Positions 50,505 through 56,779 of a DNA stretch of 56,779 nt are shown here, in pieces. The stretch spans positions 1-56,779 of the forward strand of contig JAFGMR010000022.1 in the NCBI GenBank assembly GCA_016927425.1. Reading direction: 5' to 3'. The notes beneath the pieces are model-generated. The model was not told where the DNA came from and made no database searches. It saw only the letters and a list, made by a program, of their open reading frames with translations. The stretch comes from Methanotrichaceae archaeon. GTDB lineage: Archaea > Halobacteriota > Methanosarcinia > Methanotrichales > Methanotrichaceae. Made by a program: the position numbers and the translations under genes. The number at the start of each line of letters is the position of its first letter. Within the stretch, counting starts at the first letter, position 1.

Positions 50505-52255
50505 ATCTCTCTCCTCCAGCGGACGATCAATAGCTCGGCTGCGATCAACAGGGCGGCAAGCCCAATAAGCCAGGAGGCGTACTCCTTCTCCACAAGCTTC
50601 TCCCTGGCCTCTCCTTCCAGGAACTGGCCTTTCGCGAAGGTGATTCCCCCTCGAAGATCGGACTCCCTTGGATCGTACATGTTAGCGACGATTGCCTGGC
50701 CCTGGAATTGATAAACTCCAACGAGATCCAGAAGGAGGGTAGCGGTCGTGATAGTGCCCCTCGGAGTCTCGACCTCGATTGCCTCCCCCAAGGGCAAAAT
50801 CTCTCCCGTCCTCTTATTGGACTCCCCTGGATCTGGGATTCCTGTCATCCATCCCATCATCTCATACCAGAATATCGGATACTCCGGTCGAAGGTAGAAG
50901 TCGGTCAATCCCTTATCGAGCGCATTGTAGACCACGAGTCCCCTCCCGAGATGCCAGTAGGAGAGGGCAGGATAGCCGTTTGCATCCACCATCGTGACCG
51001 AGCCTCGCCTTGCCTCGCACTCGAGGTACTCGAATACACCGATCTCATCGAAGTGGATCTCCTCCGCAAATCCGGGCGATTTGGCCCAGAGCTTGGCAGG
51101 CCCCGGCGCGAGCGCGTGGATCTTCACCGGCAGGAACTCGGGGCTCTCCGTCGAGTTGCCTGCCAGATAGACCAGGTTTCCCCCATTCTGGATGTAACGG
51201 TTGAGGCTTCCGTCGAAGGTCGCGTTCTCCGTGATTACCACCAGGTCATAGCTCGAATACGTCCCTGAACGATGGACTATGGCGTTAGGAAGGGACTGGA
51301 GCGCTGCAAGGGCCGGGCCGTCCTCCCCCAGGTAGAGTATTTGACGCGGTCGCTTGGCCGGGTTGTAGATGTAAGCCACGTTGTCCCAGGATATGGCGTC
51401 GTCGAGCTCAAGGGAGATGGTGCTTGTGCCAGGGGGTGCCTGGAAGGATACGTAGTAGTCGCCGTCCGCCGGGATCCAGGCCTCCTCCTTGACCGATCCG
51501 CCACTTCCCGCCTGGAGGGAGAGCGAGATCGCACGTCCCATGCCATAGTTGCGTATGAGGCAGGTGTAGTTCAGGAGATCTCCTGCCTCGACGATCCAGC
51601 CACCAACTATGGCGAGGTTATCCCCCCCGCCTGAGCTTTTCTCGAAGACCACCTGCGCCCCTGATGCCTCCAGGAGCTTTCTCGTAGCTGCCGGATCCTC
51701 GCCAGTCCAGGAGATGAAGTCGGATACAACGAGGATATCGCCGCCTTCTGCTCCAAGCAATGACCCGGCCATCTGCATGGCACCTGAGAGGTCGGCGGAG
51801 ACCGCCTTTGGATAGATCCCCTTGAGGACGTCGGTTGCCTGTGCGGAAGAGCCCTCACGCATGGAGACGACTGGGATGTTCTCGGCAAGCACCAGGCTGA
51901 TTCTATCGTAGCCCTCTATGTAGCGCGATGCGATATCGAGCGCGCCAATGAAGCCATCCTCCATGCTCGCAGAGACGTCCATCACCACCACCAAGTGGCC
52001 GGTTGGAACGCCTGGAGCAGTCGTATAGGGGCCAGCGGCGGCGAATGCAAGCGATGCGAGTATGAAGAGCTGTATCCAGAAGAGTGGATCGGTGATCAGG
52101 CGGCTTACCACCGCCGACCTCTGAGCCTCTCCTTCCAGGAGGAACTGCGTCGAGGGAAATGGGACCTCCCGTGGCCGGGGGCGTATGAGGTAGAGGATTA
52201 TCAATGGAATGAGGCTAGAGAGCCCGAGCAGGGCCAGGGGGTTTCTGAAGGGCAT
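50501..52255 (-). CDS. BatA-like N-terminal domain protein with vWA domain
   Basis: A 584-residue protein. It begins with the BatA signature NPLALLGLSSLIPLIILYLI (first helix) and PFPSTQFLLEG, then a second helix (about 60-75). Next is a vWA domain with MIDAS DVSASM (about residue 93), an Ig-like region, and a C-terminal membrane helix (WLIGLAALLIAAELLIV) near 560-576. It is the upstream partner of the 793-residue vWA protein (4-base overlap). It shares the aerotolerance-type layout found in bacteria, but no MoxR ATPase or DUF58 gene is present in the window, so the standard operon is incomplete here. Confidence 0.82.
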   Translation of the reverse strand: MPFRNPLALLGLSSLIPLIILYLIRPRPREVPFPSTQFLLEGEAQRSAVVSRLITDPLFWIQLFILASLAFAAAGPYTTAPGVPTGHLVVVMDVSASMEDGFIGALDIASRYIEGYDRISLVLAENIPVVSMREGSSAQATDVLKGIYPKAVSADLSGAMQMAGSLLGAEGGDILVVSDFISWTGEDPAATRKLLEASGAQVVFEKSSGGGDNLAIVGGWIVEAGDLLNYTCLIRNYGMGRAISLSLQAGSGGSVKEEAWIPADGDYYVSFQAPPGTSTISLELDDAISWDNVAYIYNPAKRPRQILYLGEDGPALAALQSLPNAIVHRSGTYSSYDLVVITENATFDGSLNRYIQNGGNLVYLAGNSTESPEFLPVKIHALAPGPAKLWAKSPGFAEEIHFDEIGVFEYLECEARRGSVTMVDANGYPALSYWHLGRGLVVYNALDKGLTDFYLRPEYPIFWYEMMGWMTGIPDPGESNKRTGEILPLGEAIEVETPRGTITTATLLLDLVGVYQFQGQAIVANMYDPRESDLRGGITFAKGQFLEGEAREKLVEKEYASWLIGLAALLIAAELLIVRWRREI

Positions 52256-52378
52256 CTGCTACCATCTCTGTCCAGGGGCGAGAAAAGGCTTACGACCATG
52301 CCCGATAGTAAGCCAACATTCTTAATACGGATAAAATTGAAGGGACAAACAAAGGTCCGTCCCTCGGAGGTATCATCA

Positions 52379-52840
52379 ATGCTCAGCGTTATGGAGATAT
52401 ACCAGCTAACTCCAAAGACAAACTGCAAAAAGTGTGGCCTTCCCACTTGCATGGCCTTCGCCGTTGCCCTTCTGGGGAAGGAGAAGAAGGTCGTTGATTG
52501 TCCTCCACTTATGGAGGAGGCAAAGTATCAGGCCAAGCGGGAGAAGCTTATAGAGGCCATGGCCCCGATCGAAGGAGCATCTGAGACCGGCCTGATAATA
52601 CATGAGGAGAAGTGTTACGGATGCGGCAACTGCGTTGTAGCCTGCCCTGTAAACGTCGCAAACGATCCCAAGGGAACTGCGCTGGGATTCGGGCCCACGA
52701 ACGATAAGGCCATCCTCGTCGTGGAGGACGGCGTCGTAAAATGCCTCAACGTCGAGGAGTGCCGGCGATTCGGCCCGAACAAGATCCTCTGTAACGCATG
52801 CACAGCCACTTGTCCGAGCAAGGCCATAGAGTTCGTGTAG
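52379..52840 (+). CDS. Iron-sulfur protein with CdhE-type and ferredoxin domains
   Basis: A 153-residue protein. An N-terminal 4Fe-4S domain (PF04060-like) has Cys16, Cys19, Cys24 and Cys41 (CKKCGLPTC, then VDCPPL), very similar to the start of CdhE. A ferredoxin region follows with CYGCGNCVVACP and CNACTATCP. GGAGGT precedes the ATG. It lies directly upstream of fwdB, so it is probably an electron-transfer subunit of this formylmethanofuran dehydrogenase. The CdhE-like N-terminus suggests that it may instead dock to other Fe-S complexes. Confidence 0.8.
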   Translation: MLSVMEIYQLTPKTNCKKCGLPTCMAFAVALLGKEKKVVDCPPLMEEAKYQAKREKLIEAMAPIEGASETGLIIHEEKCYGCGNCVVACPVNVANDPKGTALGFGPTNDKAILVVEDGVVKCLNVEECRRFGPNKILCNACTATCPSKAIEFV

Positions 52841-52849
52841 GTGATGATG

Positions 52850-54073
52850 ATGGCGATCTGTACAGGTTGTTCTCTGCTCTGTGAGGATATCGAGGTGGAC
52901 TTCAAAGATGGAAGGATCTCAACGACCAAGAACCTCTGCCGCAAGGGACTTGGACGCTACCGCTCGTTGTATACGGAGAGGGCTTCCCCGCGAGTCGATG
53001 GCCGGGAGGCGGGGCTCGATGATGCGATAAGCCGCGCCGCAGGATTGTTAAAAGAGGCAAAAAGGCCCCTCCTATTCGGGTGGTCGAACTCCACGCTGGA
53101 GGCCCAGTCGGCAGGCCTCGACCTCGCCCAGAAGCTCGGAGCTGTGATCGACGATACGTCCTCCTTCTGCCAGGGGGAGCTCTTGGAGATGGTGCTTAAG
53201 GGAGAGCTTCCCACATGCACGCTCGACGATGTCAGAAACTACGCAGACATGATATTTTACTGGGGATCTGATCCGTCGAACAGCCATCCCCGGCACATGT
53301 CTCGCTTCTCCTACTATCCCCGCGGGGAGAAAAGGCAGAGGGGTTACGATGAGGATAGAACTGCCTTCGTAGTAGACGTGAGGCTCTCGCCCACGGCCTC
53401 CATGATAAAGGAGGGCTTCTTCAAGCTCGCCCCGGGAGGGGACGCTTCCTTTATGGAGTCGATGCTCGCCGCGCTCGGCGGCAAGATCCCGCGCCTTCAG
53501 GATAAGAAGAAGGTGATCGCCATGGTCAACACCATGAAACGCGCTGATTTCGGCGCAATATTCCCGGGCCTTGGGCTTGCCTACTCGATGAAGGGCCGGA
53601 TGGACATCCTCAAGAGGCTGGTCGATGGCCTCAACGAGACATCCAAGTACAGCGTCATTCCGATGGTGGGCCATTTCAACATGAGGGGGTTCAATCAGAT
53701 GCTCTTCGAGAAGACCGGTTTCATCAACAGGGTGAGCTTCGCAGACGGCGTCGAGCACGGGCCAAAGCAGAGCATAATCGAGGCCTCGAAGAGCTGCGAT
53801 GTAGCGCTAATCATCGGCTCGGACCCCATATCGGCGCTGCCGGGCGGCGTTGCAAGAAGCCTCGCCAAGATCCCAACGATCGTCATAGATCCGCACCGCT
53901 CGCTGACATCGGAGCTGGCCCAGGTGATCATCCCTTCGGCCCTCTCCGGAATGGAGGCCGGAGGATCGGCCATCAGGATGGACGGCGTCAGGGTCGAGTT
54001 CGAGCCGATCGTCCAAGGGGGAGGTTCCTTGCCAGATGTCGAGATCTTGAAGAGGATCGCGGAGGCGGTTTAG
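52850..54073 (+). CDS. fwdB: Formylmethanofuran dehydrogenase subunit B
   Basis: A 407-residue catalytic subunit of the molybdopterin/tungstopterin oxidoreductase superfamily. The N-terminal 4Fe-4S ligands are CTGCSLLCED and NLC. The metal-ligand Cys is in TSSFCQGELLE. Pterin-binding stretches include FYWGSDPSNSHPRHMSRF (the GSDP and HPRH parts) and ALIIGSDPISALPGG. It oxidises formylmethanofuran or reduces CO2 to it. Cys rather than selenocysteine is used. The start may be ATG 52850 (GGTGAT 4 bases before) or GTG 52841. fwdD follows with no gap. The usual FwdA and FwdC genes are not nearby. Confidence 0.9.
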   Translation: MAICTGCSLLCEDIEVDFKDGRISTTKNLCRKGLGRYRSLYTERASPRVDGREAGLDDAISRAAGLLKEAKRPLLFGWSNSTLEAQSAGLDLAQKLGAVIDDTSSFCQGELLEMVLKGELPTCTLDDVRNYADMIFYWGSDPSNSHPRHMSRFSYYPRGEKRQRGYDEDRTAFVVDVRLSPTASMIKEGFFKLAPGGDASFMESMLAALGGKIPRLQDKKKVIAMVNTMKRADFGAIFPGLGLAYSMKGRMDILKRLVDGLNETSKYSVIPMVGHFNMRGFNQMLFEKTGFINRVSFADGVEHGPKQSIIEASKSCDVALIIGSDPISALPGGVARSLAKIPTIVIDPHRSLTSELAQVIIPSALSGMEAGGSAIRMDGVRVEFEPIVQGGGSLPDVEILKRIAEAV

Positions 54074-54457
54074 ATGAGTCTCGAGCTTTCCATAGTGACG
54101 GTGAGGGATATATTCCAGAGCGAGGTCCAGGAGGTTGGAAGGTTCTCTTCCGAGTACCAGAAGATGAGCGCCATAATCATCCTCGACAAGGGGGATACGA
54201 AGACGCTCGGAGTCGCGGATGGAGGAAGGCTTCTCGTCGAGAGCTCTTCCGGGTCGGTTGTGGTTGGTGCGAAGGTGGATGATCAGCCCCACAAAGGACT
54301 TGCCTTCATGCCGAACAGCCCCTGGTCGAACCAGCTCGTCTCGGAGGAGACTGGGGAGAGCAGGATTCCGGAGTACAAGAGCATCCAGGCAGAGGTCTCC
54401 ACGACGGACGATTCGATCACGGACCTCTCCGAGATACTCGCGAGGATGAGGGAGTAA
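54074..54457 (+). CDS. fwdD: Formylmethanofuran dehydrogenase subunit D
   Basis: A 127-residue molybdopterin dinucleotide-binding domain, a separate subunit in Fwd complexes. Landmarks are the SLELSIVTVRDIFQSEV start, LGVADGGRLLVESSSGSVVV and LAFMPNSPWSNQLVS (PNSPWSN is the pterin-contacting loop). It completes the active site with FwdB, whose gene it directly abuts. The ORF ends 16 bases before argF. Confidence 0.9.
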   Translation: MSLELSIVTVRDIFQSEVQEVGRFSSEYQKMSAIIILDKGDTKTLGVADGGRLLVESSSGSVVVGAKVDDQPHKGLAFMPNSPWSNQLVSEETGESRIPEYKSIQAEVSTTDDSITDLSEILARMRE

Positions 54458-54473
54458 GGAGTAGGGATTTCCA

Positions 54474-55388
54474 ATGAACCTGATATCCATCGCAGATCTG
54501 ACGAGCACCCAGATAATCCATCTCCTCGACAGGGCCGATTCCTGGAAGAAGGAGAGGTCCGCGAACAAGTTCGCAGGGCCGCTTGCGGGAAAGAGCCTTG
54601 CCATGATCTTCGAGAAGCCCTCGACGCGCACGCGGGTATCGCTCGAGACCGCCACAGTCGAGCTAGGAGGCCATGCGCTTTACTTAAGCTCTGGAGAGCT
54701 TCAGCTTGGGCGCGGGGAGACGGTGGCCGATACGGCGAGGGTTCTCAGCCGCTATGTGCACGGCATAACCGCCCGGGTTTACGATCACAGAACCGTCGAG
54801 GCCCTTGCCCAGCATGCATCGGTTCCTGTCGTAAATGCACTCTCGAACAGGGAGCATCCCTGCCAGATTCTGGCCGACCTGATGACGATTCGCGAGCGGT
54901 TCGGAAGGCTCGATGGCCTGAAGGTTGGCTGGATTGGCGATGGAAACAACGTCTGCAACTCGCTCATACTGGCTTCGGCCCTCATGGGGATGGATATCTC
55001 CGTTGCCACACCTTCGGGTTATGCCCCGGCCGCGGATATCGTCGAGAGGGCAAAGACCATCGGCGATGGATGCAGCCTCGTCGAGGATCCAAATGACGCC
55101 GCGAGGGGCGCCCATGTCCTCGTGACCGATACATGGGTCTCGATGGGCGACGAGGGCGAGGAGGCTGAAAGGCTCAGGGTCTTTGGCCGCTACCAGATAA
55201 ACCGGGAGCTTCTCGAAGGCGCCTCAACTGATGCTATCGTCATGCACTGCCTGCCTGCGCACAGGGGACAAGAGATCACAGACGAGGTGATGGACGGGCC
55301 GCAGTCGGCCGTCTTTGACGAGGCCGAGAACCGGATGCACACGAGCAAGGCAATCCTCGAGTGGTTGATTGCGCCTCGCCGGGATTAA
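54474..55388 (+). CDS. argF: Ornithine carbamoyltransferase
   Basis: A 304-residue enzyme of arginine synthesis (ornithine plus carbamoyl phosphate to citrulline). The carbamoyl-phosphate loop KPSTRTR lies near residues 48-54, with NREHPCQILADLMTI, GDGNNVCNSL and the C-terminal HCLPAHRG as further signatures. The length is typical. It follows fwdD closely and may share its transcript, but the metabolic roles are unrelated. The start ATG is preceded by GGAGTAGGGATTTCC. Confidence 0.95.
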   Translation: MNLISIADLTSTQIIHLLDRADSWKKERSANKFAGPLAGKSLAMIFEKPSTRTRVSLETATVELGGHALYLSSGELQLGRGETVADTARVLSRYVHGITARVYDHRTVEALAQHASVPVVNALSNREHPCQILADLMTIRERFGRLDGLKVGWIGDGNNVCNSLILASALMGMDISVATPSGYAPAADIVERAKTIGDGCSLVEDPNDAARGAHVLVTDTWVSMGDEGEEAERLRVFGRYQINRELLEGASTDAIVMHCLPAHRGQEITDEVMDGPQSAVFDEAENRMHTSKAILEWLIAPRRD

Positions 55389-55425
55389 ATATTCGGCAAA
55401 CGACTTAACAATGGGGATGTATCTC

Positions 55426-55932
55426 ATGACCAAGATCTTTTACAGATCGGACTCGACCAATACGGCCCGGCGGCTGGCGATAGCCATCCTGCTCTTTGCA
55501 CTGCTTCCAGGAATCGCCCTTGCAACCTTTGCCGAGGACATGGCAAACCTCGGAGGCAACGTGGAAAACCGGCCCGGAGAGGCCGGGGCAATGGCGCTCT
55601 TCGACCGCTTCGGATCCAACCCGTGGCAGGGCGGAAGCCCGTGGGACACGCCGATGGCGTTGCCCGAGAGGCCTGCGGGATCGACGATTCCTCTGCCCGA
55701 GGACGAGGCTGAGGCTGCCGACGATGCGGCTGTAGCCGAGGAGACGGCGACGATGAACAAGCTCCTGGAGACGCTCGTAGTAGGCGAGCTTGCCATTGCC
55801 GACAGCTGTGCGTTGAACGGTTCCTGCGACGAGCCGCAACTGCTGCTCCTTCCCGGCGGCACCTACGATATCTACGCCGTCGTCAACGGGACTGAGCTGA
55901 CCGGCGTATGGATAGAGCTTGTGAAGGGCTGA
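55426..55932 (+). CDS. Exported hypothetical protein
   Basis: A 168-residue protein with a signal peptide (about residues 17-34, ending ALATFAED) and an acidic, Ala/Pro-rich mature part. A short Cys pair (DSCALNGSCD) and a strand-rich C-terminus (LPGGTYDIYAVVNGTELTGVW) are the only landmarks. I do not recognise a family. GGGGATGT lies just before the ATG chosen here, and other in-frame starts lie 9 and 15 bases upstream. It may be translated from a transcript running on from argF, 37 bases away, and ends before a hairpin terminator. Confidence 0.6.
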   Translation: MTKIFYRSDSTNTARRLAIAILLFALLPGIALATFAEDMANLGGNVENRPGEAGAMALFDRFGSNPWQGGSPWDTPMALPERPAGSTIPLPEDEAEAADDAAVAEETATMNKLLETLVVGELAIADSCALNGSCDEPQLLLLPGGTYDIYAVVNGTELTGVWIELVKG

Positions 55933-55950
55933 GCTATCGCCTCAAGGGGG

Positions 55951-55989
55951 CCTCCTCCCTTCCGGCGGGGGAGGGAGGTAGCTTTTTAT
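55951..55989 (+). terminator. Hairpin terminator before tRNA-Leu
   Basis: CCTCCTCCC (55951-55959) pairs with the G-rich strand ending GAGGGAGG (55971-55978) with one bulge. A T5 run (55983-55987) follows. It closes the argF transcription unit. The T-run, GCTTTTTATC, may double as the TATA box for the tRNA. Confidence 0.55.
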
Positions 55990-56049
55990 CCTTCCGTAAC
56001 TACCAGGGCTGAAGGCTTGCCTTGCGCCGTCGCGCAGGCGGCTTTGCGA

Positions 56050-56132
56050 GCGGGGGTTGCCAAGAGGTCAAAGGCGCAGGGCTTAGGACCCTGTCACGAA
56101 GGTGTTCGCGGGTTCGACTCCCGTCCCCCGCA
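56050..56132 (+). tRNA. tRNA-Leu (anticodon TAG)
   Basis: Class II tRNA. Acceptor stem is GCGGGGG / CCCCCGC with discriminator A. Anticodon arm is CAGGG-CTTAGGA-CCCTG with anticodon TAG, which reads CUA and probably other CUN leucine codons. Variable arm is TCACGAAGGTGTTC-like. T-arm is GCGGG-TTCGACT-CCCGT. No CCA is encoded and no intron is visible. Confidence 0.95.
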
Positions 56133-56256
56133 CTTACGGTAATTATGGATTGGAGGGGAGCTTTTGAAGTCAGGCTGCTGATAATTTACATCAAAATCGG
56201 TATGCTACCCTCATATTTAAGATTCAAAGTAATATTAATATAGGAGGTATATGATA

Positions 56257-56779
56257 ATGAATGCAATTTCGTTGTTCACTTCAGTGCTTATCTTGGGCAT
56301 ATTCCTCACATCTGCCCAGCCGTTGCCCCAGTTCGAAAAGATGCCCGAGTCCTCTGGAGATCAGGCCTGCACGGCCTTTCGGATAAACACCACCGACGAC
56401 GACATAATCCTCGGCCGGTCAATGGAGTTCGTCATCGATATGAAAAGCAACGTCACCTTAGTGCCCATTGGATATCAGTACGTGGGAACAGCTCCGGAAG
56501 GCAAGCCAGGCCTATCCTGGAAGACGAAGCACGGCATCCTGGGCATGAGCACCTTTGGCCTGCCCCATTTTAGCGAGGGCATGAACGATGCCGGCCTGGC
56601 AGTAAGCGCTCTATGGCTACCGGAGTTCACAGACTACCCGGACCTGAGCCCTGAGAACTACAGCTATGCTCTGGCTCCTGGAGAGCTGGTGACCTGGGCT
56701 CTGGGGTCCTTTGAGACTGTGGATGAATTCAAAGAGGCCTTGCCCGGAGTGCACGTCTGGAATGCACCCCTTCCCGATG
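56257..56779 (+). CDS. Exported Ntn-hydrolase of choloylglycine hydrolase/penicillin acylase family (5' part)
   Basis: The gene runs off the window; 174 codons are present. A signal peptide (about residues 1-20, ending TSAQP) is followed by SSGDQACTAF. The Cys should become the N-terminal nucleophile after processing. Family landmarks are DIILGRSMEF and GMNDAGLAVSALWLPE (the N-D-A-G-L region of the linear amide hydrolases). TAGGAGGTAT lies before it, with 9 bases to the ATG at 56257 and 3 to an ATG at 56251. AT-rich upstream DNA includes a CATATTTAAG TATA-like site. Substrates of archaeal members are unknown; N-acyl amides such as acyl-homoserine lactones are plausible. Confidence 0.8.
   Translation, partial: MNAISLFTSVLILGIFLTSAQPLPQFEKMPESSGDQACTAFRINTTDDDIILGRSMEFVIDMKSNVTLVPIGYQYVGTAPEGKPGLSWKTKHGILGMSTFGLPHFSEGMNDAGLAVSALWLPEFTDYPDLSPENYSYALAPGELVTWALGSFETVDEFKEALPGVHVWNAPLPD

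Noticed and set aside
1-56779. Insertion sequences, integrase genes, CRISPR arrays or rRNA genes
   Set aside because: I looked for transposase or integrase motifs, regular repeat-spacer patterns and rRNA-like stretches and found none; only one confident tRNA is present.

Overview
The window comes from a methanogenic archaeon, very probably an aceticlastic member of the Methanotrichaceae (Methanothrix/Methanosaeta). It carries a complete acetyl-CoA decarbonylase/synthase (ACDS) operon and parts of a formylmethanofuran dehydrogenase. It also has archaeal cobalamin genes (cobY, cobZ, cobS, cbiB, cobD), the archaeal homocysteine-synthesis pair, an archaemetzincin, an Sm-like protein and a SUI1 factor. 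Promoters are archaeal TATA boxes. The coding DNA looks GC-rich, which would fit M. harundinacea better than M. concilii or M. thermophila; this species guess is inference.

Layout. 1-7.9 kb: membrane-anchored PLD-like protein, radical SAM enzyme, archaemetzincin, NosD-like beta-helix protein, DUF2207 membrane protein, a hypothetical protein and a MarC-family membrane protein. 7.9-13.7 kb: an extracytoplasmic thiol/metalloid island with two ArsR regulators, an ArsP-type permease, a thiol-redox mini-protein, a DGC zinc-binding protein, a thioredoxin-CcdA fusion, a second exported thioredoxin-like protein and an exported rhodanese. 13.7-20.7 kb: AEC transporter, a large hybrid histidine kinase, a secreted lectin-fold protein and a TerC/DUF475 protein. 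20.8-27.3 kb: iorA-iorB with a HEAT protein, a COG2108 radical SAM protein, a DUF2551 wHTH protein and the MA1821/MA1822-like homocysteine pair. 27.3-31.5 kb: an AT-rich gap, then a 1262-residue TPR protein. 31.5-34.5 kb: cobD, Cys-rich protein, cbiB and an unknown gene, tightly overlapping on the minus strand. 34.5-43.4 kb: the ACDS operon cdhA-cdhB-cdhC, two tiny paralogous proteins, cooC, a structured tRNA-like element, cdhD and cdhE, ending in a strong terminator. 43.5-46.2 kb: ATPase remnant, then cobZ-cobS-cobY and another unknown gene on the minus strand. 46.3-48 kb: PII-like, NifU-like, Sm-like, HTH and SUI1 proteins. 48.1-52.3 kb: two BatA/vWA-type membrane proteins. 52.4-55.9 kb: an Fe-S protein, fwdB, fwdD, argF and an exported hypothetical protein. 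The window ends with tRNA-Leu(TAG) and the 5' part of an exported Ntn-hydrolase gene.

How it fits together. ACDS cleaves acetyl-CoA and passes the methyl group through the corrinoid CdhD/CdhE pair. Genes for corrinoid completion flank the operon on both sides. CooC probably matures the nickel centres, and Fwd handles the one-carbon oxidation/reduction branch. The most unusual elements are the tRNA-like structured region between cooC and cdhD, the twin Ala/Pro-rich mini-proteins after cdhC, the two-ArsR thiol island, and two unknown genes translationally coupled to the cobalamin genes.
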